Source of the DNA: CAYJLF01 sp964371055
Lineage (GTDB): Bacteria > Eisenbacteria > RBG-16-71-46 > CAIMUX01
Direction: 5' to 3'
Assembly: GCA_964371055.1 (NCBI GenBank)
Contig: CAYJLF010000016.1
Span: forward strand, 87,761-151,760
DNA length: 64,000 nt
In this document: positions 26,359 to 34,618 of the stretch, piece after piece
Layout: every line of letters starts with the position of its first letter
Position numbering within the stretch: position 1 is the first letter of the stretch
Notes under the pieces: model-generated
Seen by the model: only the letters and a program-made list of their open reading frames with translations
Told to the model about the DNA's origin: nothing
Databases searched by the model: none
Program-made: the position numbers and the translations under genes

Positions 26359-29307
26359 ATGTCGCGTCACCCATCGCGCCCCTCGTTCCGGGCCCTCTCG
26401 CCCCCCACCCTGGCAGCGCTCCTCTTCGCCTCCGCGCTGGCGGCCCTCCCGCCGGCTTCCCTGGCCGGCACGCTGCACCCGGCCGCGGCCGAGGAATTGA
26501 ACCGCCTGAGACCGGCCGATGAGGCCACCGTGCTCCTGATCCTCGACGACCAGGCCCCGATTCCGGCCCTGAACGACGCGTTGAAGCGGGAGAGAACGGG
26601 GCTGGCGGAGCGCCACCGGCGGGTGCTGCTCGAACTGCAGCAGGCGGCCTCGCGCTCGCAAGGGCCGCTGCTGCAGGAGTTGGAGCGGCTCCGCGCCCGC
26701 GGAATGGTCTCCCGTTACCGGTCGTACTGGATCAGCAACCTGGTCCGGGTGAGGGGACAGCGTGCCGCGATCGAAGCACTCGTCTCGCGCGCCGACATCG
26801 CCGTGGTCGAACGGGCTGTCCGGCCGCAACTCATCGCTCCGGTCGGGGAACGTCCGGTCATCGGTGCAGGAAAGGGCCGGGGCGAAGCGACCCCCGGCCT
26901 GCGCGCGATCCGAGCGCCCGAGGTCTGGCGCGACTTCGGTCTGAACGGCGCGGGGGTACTCGTCGCCAACATGGACACCGGGGTCGATGGAACCCACCCG
27001 GCGCTGGCCGACCGCTGGCGGGGGCGGAACGGGCAGCATCCCTGGCCGGAGTGCTGGCTGGATGTCGTGGGCACCAACACCGAGTTCCCGACCGACGCCG
27101 GATCGCACGGCACGCACGTGATGGGGACGATCTGCGGCCTGGATGCCGGCACAGAGGACTCGATCGGCGTCGCCTGGGGAGCCGAGTGGATCGCCTGCAA
27201 CGCGATCGGACAGAATTCGAACCCCGACTTCGACGGAGATGTCATCGCCTGCTTCGAGTGGCTGGCCGACCCCGACGGCAATCCGAACACGATCGACGAC
27301 GTGCCGGCGGTGGTGCAGAACTCCTGGCGCGTCCACGAGGGATTCTCCGGCTACACCGACTGCGACAGCCGCTGGTGGGAGGCGATCGACAACTGCGAAG
27401 CGGCCGGTGTCGTCGTGACCTTCTCCGCCGGGAACGAGGGGCCGAACCCGTCGACGATCGGTTCGCCCCCGGACCGCGCCCTCACGCCGTACAACGCCTT
27501 CTCGATCGGCGCAGTCGATGCCACCCACTACGAGTTCCCCTACCCGATCGCGTCCTTCTCCAGCCGCGGTCCGACTGGCTGCGACGTGATTCCCTCCCTT
27601 AAGATCAAGCCGGAGGTCTCGGCCCCGGGCGTGACCGTCTGGTCCTCGATCCCCGACAGCGGCTACACCAACATGGACGGAACTTCGATGGCCGGCCCGC
27701 ATGTGGCCGGAGCGGTCGCCCTGATTCGCGCCGCCAATCCTGACCTGGATGTCGACAGCATCAAGCAGATCCTGATGGAGACCGCTCGCGATCTCGGCGA
27801 CCCCGGCGAGGACAACACGTTCGGCTGGGGCGTGATCGACGTCTACGCGGCGGTCAGCTACGCCCTCTCCGATCTCGGTCGCATCGAGGGCTCGGCCACC
27901 AACGGCAGTAACGGCGGGAGCCCGGTCCATCTCGCGCAGGTCCGGCTGGCGGAGATCGGCCGCGATCTCTACACCAACCAGGCGGGGTTCTACACCGGCG
28001 TCGCCGCGCCGGGGACCTACACGCTGGAGGTGACTCATCCCTCCTTCGCCTCGGTGGTCCTTCCGGGTGTGACCCTCGTCAACCAGCAGACCACGGTACA
28101 GGATGTTGTCCTGACCGACATCCTCGGTCCGCAGTTCCTTGACCTGCAATTCCCGGAGACCTGGCAGGATCCCGACCACCCCGTGGCGGTCTCGACACGC
28201 ATCTACGAAGAGAGTTCGCTCGATCTCGCCGAAGTGCACTGGCGCGTCGACGGTGGGCCCTTCCAGACCGTACCCCTCATCGCGCAACCGACCGGCCGCC
28301 ACGAGGGCCTCATCCCGGGGCAGCCGGTCGGCTCGCTGATCGAGTTCTACCTCCGCGGAGTCGACCGTGTCGCCAACGAGGGGATCGACCCGCCCGGCGC
28401 CCCGGCCGACCTCTATGCGATCCGCATGACCCGGGCCTACTTTGTCGACGACGCCGAGGAAGACCGCGGGTGGGTTCTCTCCGCGTCGGGCGATGCCGTC
28501 AACGGGCGCTGGGTCCGGATGGACCCCTACGGCACGATGCATCTCTCCACGCCGGTCGAGCCGGCCGATGACCACACTCCCGACCCGGGGGTGAATTGCT
28601 TCGTCACCGGCGCCGGAATGCCGGACGGACCTGCATCCGGGTCCGACGTCGACGCCGGCTGCGTCACACTTCTCTCGCCGGTGATCGATCTCGCCGGCGC
28701 GCAGGAAGCGGTCCTCTCCTACTGGCGGTGGTTTGCCAACGTCAATGGACCCGGCGGCAGCTTCACCGTCACCGCCAGCCACGACAATGGCACGACCTGG
28801 GTCCAGGTCGAGCAGCTCCTCAATCTGAGTGCGAACCAGTGGACGTTCCGGAGCTTCGACCTCGGAACGCTGCTCCCGCTGACCAGCCAGCTGCGCGTCC
28901 GTTTCGTCGCGTGTGATACCGGCATCGAGTCCCTGGTCGAGGCCGCGGTCGACGACTTTCTGGTCGAGGGGATGCCGGTCCCGGCCGCGGTCCCGGGTGA
29001 CGACGACTCGAACGGCTCGTCGATGCTCCCGGCGACGGCCCTCCGCCCGGGACGGCCCAGTCCTTTCGAAAGGGAGACTCTGATCTCCTACCGCCTCGGC
29101 GTGGCGGGTCCCGTGCGGCTGACGGTCTATGATCCGTCGGGACGCTCGGTCCGCACGCTGGTGCGCGGCGATCAGGCCGCGGGCGAGCAGGTGGCCCGCT
29201 GGGACGGTCGGGATGACTCCGGACGTGAGCTCGGGGCTGGAGTCTATTTCTACGAGTTGCGCGCGGCCGACCAGGCCGCGCAGCGGAAGATTCTGCTGCT
29301 GCGCTGA
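26359..29307 (+). CDS. S8 subtilisin-like secreted protease 2 with FlgD-like tail
   Basis: Predicted 982-residue exported protease, paralogous to its two neighbours along its full length. ATG 26359 follows AGGAGGAG; the signal peptide ends PPASLAG and the mature protein begins TLHPAAAEELN. The propeptide-like region includes TVLLILDDQAPIPALN. The catalytic triad is Asp206 (NMDTGVDG), His250 (GSHGTHVMGTICG) and Ser443 (GTSMAGPHVAGAVALIRAA). The regulatory-like and jelly-roll-like domains follow in the same order as in protease 1. The tail shows RPSPFERET, LTVYDPSGRSVRTLV, RWDGRDDSG, GVYFYELR and RKILLLR. Confidence 0.93.
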   Translation: MSRHPSRPSFRALSPPTLAALLFASALAALPPASLAGTLHPAAAEELNRLRPADEATVLLILDDQAPIPALNDALKRERTGLAERHRRVLLELQQAASRSQGPLLQELERLRARGMVSRYRSYWISNLVRVRGQRAAIEALVSRADIAVVERAVRPQLIAPVGERPVIGAGKGRGEATPGLRAIRAPEVWRDFGLNGAGVLVANMDTGVDGTHPALADRWRGRNGQHPWPECWLDVVGTNTEFPTDAGSHGTHVMGTICGLDAGTEDSIGVAWGAEWIACNAIGQNSNPDFDGDVIACFEWLADPDGNPNTIDDVPAVVQNSWRVHEGFSGYTDCDSRWWEAIDNCEAAGVVVTFSAGNEGPNPSTIGSPPDRALTPYNAFSIGAVDATHYEFPYPIASFSSRGPTGCDVIPSLKIKPEVSAPGVTVWSSIPDSGYTNMDGTSMAGPHVAGAVALIRAANPDLDVDSIKQILMETARDLGDPGEDNTFGWGVIDVYAAVSYALSDLGRIEGSATNGSNGGSPVHLAQVRLAEIGRDLYTNQAGFYTGVAAPGTYTLEVTHPSFASVVLPGVTLVNQQTTVQDVVLTDILGPQFLDLQFPETWQDPDHPVAVSTRIYEESSLDLAEVHWRVDGGPFQTVPLIAQPTGRHEGLIPGQPVGSLIEFYLRGVDRVANEGIDPPGAPADLYAIRMTRAYFVDDAEEDRGWVLSASGDAVNGRWVRMDPYGTMHLSTPVEPADDHTPDPGVNCFVTGAGMPDGPASGSDVDAGCVTLLSPVIDLAGAQEAVLSYWRWFANVNGPGGSFTVTASHDNGTTWVQVEQLLNLSANQWTFRSFDLGTLLPLTSQLRVRFVACDTGIESLVEAAVDDFLVEGMPVPAAVPGDDDSNGSSMLPATALRPGRPSPFERETLISYRLGVAGPVRLTVYDPSGRSVRTLVRGDQAAGEQVARWDGRDDSGRELGAGVYFYELRAADQAAQRKILLLR

Positions 29308-29375
29308 GCGCCGGGCGCGCGGCCCGCGGAATCGATCGGATCGTTGGCTCGCAGATTCACGGGAGGATGACATCG

Positions 29376-32360
29376 ATGCAGATTCACCGAATTGGTAGAC
29401 CCGGAGCCGGAATCGCCGCGGCGCTGCTCGCTCTGACCGCCTGCCTGGCACCCGGTTTCGTCCCGGCCTCCCGGGCCGGGGACCTCCATCCGGAGGTCGC
29501 GGCCCAGATGGACCGGCTCGCCCCCGGCGAGTCGATGACCGCACTCGTCGTGCTGGAGACGCAGGCTCGTATCCCGGCGATCGATCACGCCCTCAAGGTT
29601 GAACGCGCCGGGCGGGCCGAGCGCCACCGCCGGGTGATCGATGCGCTGCGGCGCACCGCCCGGGTCACGCAGGCTCCACTCCTCGACGAACTCGAGTCGT
29701 TGCGCGCGCGAGGTGAAGTGCAGGCCTGGACGCCCTATTGGATCGCGAACATCATCCGGGTCACCGGCACGCGCGACGCGATCAGCCGGCTGGCCGCCCG
29801 AGCCGACGTCGCGGTCGTCGAGCCACGCGAGCGCGTTCGACTGATCGATCCGGTCTGGAGCGAGACAGCGCCTGCCCCGATCCCGGGAGCGGACCGCGAC
29901 GGCACACGCCCCTCCCGAACCGGCAGCCGGGGAATCGGCGTCACTCCCGGCCTGCGCGCCATCGGGGCCGACCGCGTCTGGTCCGAGCTCGGCATCAATG
30001 GCCAGGGAGCGCTGATCGGCGGCCTCGACACCGGCGTCGACGGCAACCATCCCGCCCTCGGCAGTCGCTGGCGCGGCAACAACGGCCACGACTGGCAGGC
30101 CTGCTGGCTCGACGTGCTGGGAACCAACACCCAGTACCCGACCGACACCGGCAGCCACGGCACGCACACGATGGGGACGATGACCGGCCTCGGTGCGGCG
30201 ACCGGGGATACGATCGGCGTCGCCTGGGGCGCCCAGTGGATCGCTGCCAACGCGATCGGCCAGGGTGCGAACGCGGACTTCGATACGGACATCATCGCCT
30301 GCTATCAGTGGTTCGCCGACCCGGACGGTGACCTCGGAACCATCGACGACGTCCCCGACGTCGTGCAGAACTCCTGGGGAGTCTACGAAGGGCTCGACAG
30401 CGCCTACGTGGACTGCTTCGATCTCTGGTGGACCGCGATCGACAATTGCGAGGCGGCCGGCGTGGCGATCATCTTCTCCGCCGGCAACGAAGGCCCGAAC
30501 CCCGGCACCCTGCGCTCGCCTTCCGATCGCGCGACGACTCCGTACAACGTCTTCAGCGTCGGCGCGGTCGACGCGACGAACTACGCCTTTCCCTATCCGA
30601 TCGAGGATTTCTCCAGTCGCGGGCCGACGCTCTGTCCGGTCTCTTTCGAGCTCTTGACCAAGCCGGAGGTTTCCGCGCCGGGCGACTCGGTCTACTCCTG
30701 CACCCCGAACGGGCTCTACGGACTGAACAGCGGAACGTCCATGGCCGGACCGCACGTCTCCGGCGTGGTCACCCTGATGCGTGCGGCCAATCCGGACATC
30801 GACGTCGATACGATCAAGGAGATCCTGCTCCAGACGTCACGCGACGAAGGGGCGCCCGGCGAGGATAACGACTACGGCTGGGGCTGCATCGATGCCTACG
30901 AGGCGGTGCTGCTCTGCCTGGGCGGCGGCTACGGCAGCGTGGCGGGGACCGTGATCAACAACGACGGCGGCGGCATCCCGGTGCCCTTCGCGCGCATCCA
31001 CCTGTTGGAGAACAATCGCGCGTTCACCGCGGATATCGACGGGCAGTACTGGGGCCTGACGATGCCGGGCACCTACACCCTGGAGGCCTCCCACCCGTCC
31101 TTCGCCGCGGTCATGCAGCCGGGAGTCGAGGTGCTCGCCGACCAGACCACTGTGACCGACTTCGGCCTCGAGGATGTCGCGGCACCGGTGCTCACCGACC
31201 GCTGGCATCCGCAGTGGATCGAGAACCCGGCGCTGCCGGTCCCGGTCCGGGTCGACCTGACCGACTTCAGCCCGGTCCCGACCCTGGAGATCCGGTGGCG
31301 CGTCGACGTCGGATCGTGGTCCGCCGCCACGATGAACTCGATCGGAAACGGACGCTACGAGGGCTTCATCCCGGGACAGCCGGTCGGCTCCCGTATCGAC
31401 TACTACCTCCGCGCCGTCGACGCCGCCGGCAACCAGGCGCTGGACCCACCGAACGCGCCGGCCTCGTGGTATGAAATCCCGGTCCAGCCGATCTTCTTCG
31501 CCGATGACGCGGAGACCGACCAGGGCTGGGTCCTCGTGCAGTCGGGCGACGCGACGAACGGACGTTGGGTGCGGCACGATCCCTATGGAACCCTCTGGCA
31601 GGGCATGTGGATCGAACCGGCGGACGATCACACGGCGGAAACCGGGACGGCCTGTTTCGTCACCGGCGCCGGTTCGCCCAACGGCACCGCCGGCCAGTCG
31701 GATGTCGACAACGGCTGCGTCACGCTGACCAGTCCGACCATCGACCTCTCCTCCGCCCTCGACCCGATCCTGACCTACTGGCGGTGGTTCGCCCTGGGAG
31801 GCCCGCAGAGCGGTTCGTTCGAGGCGAAGATCAGCAACAACAACGGCACGAGCTGGACGACGCTCGAGACGCTGAGCGCCATGGCGAATGAGTGGACCAT
31901 CGCCTCATTCGACGTGGAGGCCATCCTCCCTTTGACATCGCAGATGAAGCTGCGCTTCATCGCCTGCGATACCGCCACCGAATCGCTGGTCGAAGCGGCC
32001 GTCGATGACATCGCGTTCCGCAGCCCCGTGACGCCGGCGGCCGGCCTCGACGACGGGTCCGGCCCGGCCGTCGCGGCCGGGGAGACCCGCCTCCTGGCGA
32101 ATCGCCCGAACCCGTTCGCGCGCGAGACCGAGCTTCGCTTCCGGATCGGCCTCCCCGGAGAGGTGAGCCTCGTCGTCTACGACTGCGCGGGGAGAAAGGT
32201 ACGGACACTCATCAACGGTCGTCTCGACGCGGGAGAACACGCCGTGCGCTGGGACGGTCGCGACGATGGCGGGCGACCGGCGGCCAGCGGCGTCTACTTC
32301 CATGAGCTGCGTTCGGGAGAGAGCGTGTCCGAGCGGAAGCTGCTGCTCCTGCGCGACTGA
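29376..32360 (+). CDS. S8 subtilisin-like secreted protease 3 with FlgD-like tail
   Basis: Predicted 994-residue exported protease. I chose ATG 29376 because GGGAGG at 29361-29366 lies nine bases upstream; the in-frame ATG at 29367 abuts that box. The signal peptide has GIAAALLALTACLAPG. The catalytic triad is Asp218 (GLDTGVDGNH), His261 (GSHGTHTMGTMTG) and Ser455 (NSGTSMAGPHVSGVVTLMRAA). Domain order matches proteases 1 and 2, with a longer Ser/Arg-rich linker before the peptidase domain. The tail reads ANRPNPFARET, LVVYDCAGRKVRTLI, RWDGRDDGG, GVYFHELR and RKLLLLRD. Confidence 0.93.
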   Translation: MQIHRIGRPGAGIAAALLALTACLAPGFVPASRAGDLHPEVAAQMDRLAPGESMTALVVLETQARIPAIDHALKVERAGRAERHRRVIDALRRTARVTQAPLLDELESLRARGEVQAWTPYWIANIIRVTGTRDAISRLAARADVAVVEPRERVRLIDPVWSETAPAPIPGADRDGTRPSRTGSRGIGVTPGLRAIGADRVWSELGINGQGALIGGLDTGVDGNHPALGSRWRGNNGHDWQACWLDVLGTNTQYPTDTGSHGTHTMGTMTGLGAATGDTIGVAWGAQWIAANAIGQGANADFDTDIIACYQWFADPDGDLGTIDDVPDVVQNSWGVYEGLDSAYVDCFDLWWTAIDNCEAAGVAIIFSAGNEGPNPGTLRSPSDRATTPYNVFSVGAVDATNYAFPYPIEDFSSRGPTLCPVSFELLTKPEVSAPGDSVYSCTPNGLYGLNSGTSMAGPHVSGVVTLMRAANPDIDVDTIKEILLQTSRDEGAPGEDNDYGWGCIDAYEAVLLCLGGGYGSVAGTVINNDGGGIPVPFARIHLLENNRAFTADIDGQYWGLTMPGTYTLEASHPSFAAVMQPGVEVLADQTTVTDFGLEDVAAPVLTDRWHPQWIENPALPVPVRVDLTDFSPVPTLEIRWRVDVGSWSAATMNSIGNGRYEGFIPGQPVGSRIDYYLRAVDAAGNQALDPPNAPASWYEIPVQPIFFADDAETDQGWVLVQSGDATNGRWVRHDPYGTLWQGMWIEPADDHTAETGTACFVTGAGSPNGTAGQSDVDNGCVTLTSPTIDLSSALDPILTYWRWFALGGPQSGSFEAKISNNNGTSWTTLETLSAMANEWTIASFDVEAILPLTSQMKLRFIACDTATESLVEAAVDDIAFRSPVTPAAGLDDGSGPAVAAGETRLLANRPNPFARETELRFRIGLPGEVSLVVYDCAGRKVRTLINGRLDAGEHAVRWDGRDDGGRPAASGVYFHELRSGESVSERKLLLLRD

Positions 32361-32389
32361 CCCGCGTCCTCTCCCGGGATCGAGGGAAC

Positions 32390-32418
32390 GGGCCGGCCGG
32401 AGAGAATCCGGTCGGCCC
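32390..32418. terminator. Hairpin between convergent protease 3 and ABC-F genes
   Basis: GGGCCGGCCGGA (32390-32401) pairs with TCCGGTCGGCCC (32407-32418) with one G-T wobble and a five-base loop GAGAA. Position between two converging genes suggests a bidirectional terminator; there is no T-run. Confidence 0.6.
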
Positions 32419-32446
32419 TGACCCGTCGCGGCGTCGTCGATCCCGG

Positions 32447-34336
32447 CTAGCCCGGAAGCGAATCCAGTTCGTCCCAACGGTGGAGCGCTGCCTCCAACTC
32501 CTGATCGATCGCGGCGAGCCGTGCGTTCAGCTCCGACGCCTTCGTTCCCGCGTTCCGGTAGAACTCAGGGTCGGCCAGCGTCGCGTGGATTTCCGCCTGC
32601 TCGCGCTCGAGCCGGGTGATGCGATCGGGGAGTTCGGCCAGCTCCCGAGCCTCCTTGAACGTCAGCTTGCGCGGCCGTTCGGACACCCGCCGGGGCTTCG
32701 AGGGGGCCTTCTTCGCGGGCGCAGGTGCGCTCTCGACCGCGGCCGCGGCCTGGCGAACCCAGTCGTCGTAGCCGCCGACGTACTCCCGCACGCTCCCACC
32801 GGCGTCGACCACCAGCGTGCTGGTCACGGCGTTGTTCAAGAAGTCGCGGTCGTGGCTGACCAGGAGGAGCGTCCCTGTGTACGCGAGCAGGAGATCCTCC
32901 AGGAGATCGAGGGTGTCGGTATCGAGATCGTTGGTGGGCTCATCCATCACGAGCACGTTGCAGGGCCGGGCGAAGAGCCGGGCCAGGAGCAGCCGGTTCC
33001 GTTCTCCCCCCGAAAGGACCCGGACCGGCGTGGCCGCCCGCTCCGGGCTGAAGAGGAAATCCTGCAGATACCCCAGGACGTGGCGCGGCCGCCCGTCGAT
33101 CGTCACCGTGTCGCCACCGTCCCCCACGTTCTCGCGCACGCTCCGGTCGAGGTCGAGTTCCTCGCGGAGCTGATCGAAGTAGAGAACCTCGAGGCCTCGC
33201 CCGAACCGCAGCGCCCCCTCCCGCGGTTTGAGCCCTCCGGCGAGCAGACGGAGCAGCGTGGTCTTGCCGGCGCCGTTGGGCCCGATGATCCCGACCTTGT
33301 CGCCCTGCATGACGGTGGTGGTCAGGTCGCGGATGACGGTCCTCTCGCCGTACCCGGCCGACACGCCCCGGGCCTCGACCACCAGCCGTCCCGAACTCTC
33401 CGCACCGGAGAGCTGCAGCTTCACCTGACCGGTACGCTCCCGCCGCTGCCGGCGCTCGTCGCGCATCTCCTGCAGCGCCCGCACGCGGCCTTCGTTCCGG
33501 GTCCGCCTCGCCTTGATCCCCTGACGGATCCACGCCTCTTCCTGCGCGAGCTTCCGATCGAAGGCGGCCCGACGCGTCATCTCCGCCTCGAGGAGCGCCT
33601 CGCGCCGCTCCACGAACAGGTCGTAGCCGCAACCGAAGGCATAGAGCCGGCCGCGGTCGAGCTCGGCGACGCGGTTGGCAAGGCGGCGCGCCAGGGCGCG
33701 GTCGTGGGTCACGAACACGCTGGTCCTCACCTCATGCAGAAGAAACTCCTCGAGCCACAGGATCGTGTCGATGTCGAGCTGGTTGGTCGGCTCGTCCAGG
33801 AGGAGGATGTCGGGGGCTCCGACCAGCGCGCGAGCCAGGAGGACCCGGCGCTTGGTGCCGCCGGAGAGGACCGGGAACGCAGCCTCCGGATCGAGGGAGA
33901 GACGGGAGAGGAGACGCTCCACCTCCTGATGCACGCCCCATCCCCCCGTGTCCTCGAGGGTCTTCTGGAGCGCCTCCATGCGGGCCAGCAGGGCATCGGT
34001 CGGAGCCTCCGCGAAGGTGTGGCTCGCGTGATGATACTCGGCGAGCGCGGTGGCGGCGGTTCCCAGGCCGGACGCCACGACCTCGAAGACGGTCCCCGTC
34101 AGGTCGGCCGGCACGTCCTGGGAGAGACGGGCCACGCGCAATCCCGGCTGGCGCGTGACCTCCCCGGACTCGGGAAGGAGTTCCCCGGCGATGACCTGCA
34201 GGAGGGTGGACTTCCCGGCGCCGTTCCTTCCGAGAAGACAGAGGCGGTCGCCCGCCTCGATCTGCAGGCTCAGTTCCTCCAGGATCGGCGGGCCGCCGAA
34301 GGCCAGCGAGATATTGCGCAGCGTGAGCAGGGCCAA
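32447..34336 (-). CDS. uup: ABC-F ATPase, Uup-like
   Basis: Predicted 629-residue soluble protein with two ATP-binding cassettes and no membrane segment. The first cassette has Walker A GRNGAGKST (residues 36-44), signature LSGGTKRR and Walker B DILLLDEPTNQLD. The second has GPNGAGKTT, LSGGERNRLLLARL and VLVMDEPTNDLD. A basic linker (PAKKAPSKPRRVSERPRKLTF) leads to a C-terminal coiled coil (LPDRITRLEREQAEIHATL), as in Uup (about 635 residues). ABC-F proteins act on ribosomes; Uup is also linked to genome stability. I chose TTG 34336 after GGAG because the protein then begins LALLTLRNISLAFGG, the normal ABC-F N-terminus. ATG 34444 would add 36 atypical residues. Confidence 0.88.
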   Translation of the reverse strand: MALLTLRNISLAFGGPPILEELSLQIEAGDRLCLLGRNGAGKSTLLQVIAGELLPESGEVTRQPGLRVARLSQDVPADLTGTVFEVVASGLGTAATALAEYHHASHTFAEAPTDALLARMEALQKTLEDTGGWGVHQEVERLLSRLSLDPEAAFPVLSGGTKRRVLLARALVGAPDILLLDEPTNQLDIDTILWLEEFLLHEVRTSVFVTHDRALARRLANRVAELDRGRLYAFGCGYDLFVERREALLEAEMTRRAAFDRKLAQEEAWIRQGIKARRTRNEGRVRALQEMRDERRQRRERTGQVKLQLSGAESSGRLVVEARGVSAGYGERTVIRDLTTTVMQGDKVGIIGPNGAGKTTLLRLLAGGLKPREGALRFGRGLEVLYFDQLREELDLDRSVRENVGDGGDTVTIDGRPRHVLGYLQDFLFSPERAATPVRVLSGGERNRLLLARLFARPCNVLVMDEPTNDLDTDTLDLLEDLLLAYTGTLLLVSHDRDFLNNAVTSTLVVDAGGSVREYVGGYDDWVRQAAAAVESAPAPAKKAPSKPRRVSERPRKLTFKEARELAELPDRITRLEREQAEIHATLADPEFYRNAGTKASELNARLAAIDQELEAALHRWDELDSLPG

Positions 34337-34502
34337 AGGCTCTCCGGTTCCTTTTTCCGGGGGGAACAGGCGCGGCGGTATGCCGCGAGAAGGGGAAGGG
34401 TAGCAGAAGGTCAGCTTCCGGGAGCCAATCCATCGCCCGGCCACCCGACTCGGGCCGGCTCAACCTTCGTCGGCTCATTTTCCCTGCAACCCGGCAGCCT
34501 GA

Positions 34503-34539
34503 ATGCTAGTAATCTAGCACATGGTTGTTTTCCTAGCAT
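34503..34539 (+). promoter_or_regulatory. CTAG-type double dyad, candidate BlaI-family operator
   Basis: ATGCTAG (34503-34509), spacer TAAT, CTAGCAC (34514-34520) form one dyad; the inner TGCTAG/CTAGCA halves are perfect. A second, imperfect dyad follows: ATGGTTG (34521-34527), spacer, CTAGCAT (34533-34539). The patch is strikingly AT-rich against its surroundings and lies 80 bases before the S41-BlaI-M56 operon. BlaI/MecI repressors bind tandem dyads upstream of their own operons, so this is a plausible autoregulatory site. The half-site differs from the TACA/TGTA core known for BlaI of Gram-positives. Confidence 0.55.
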
Positions 34540-34618
34540 ATCGGGTCCGTCCGGCTGTCCCTCGGCCCGGCGGCCCCTCTCGCCTCCCATCTTATTCCCG
34601 GGAAAGGAGCGGGCCACG

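Noticed and set aside
23055..32360. The repeated protease region as a mobile or satellite repeat
   Set aside because: The similarity is between whole protein-coding genes with diverged DNA and intact start signals. There are no terminal repeats or transposase.
32480..34618. A giant gene joining the region opposite the ABC-F ATPase to the S41 protease
   Set aside because: The upstream part is the antisense of a clear Uup-like gene. The signal peptide and AAAGGAG box at 34619 mark the real start.
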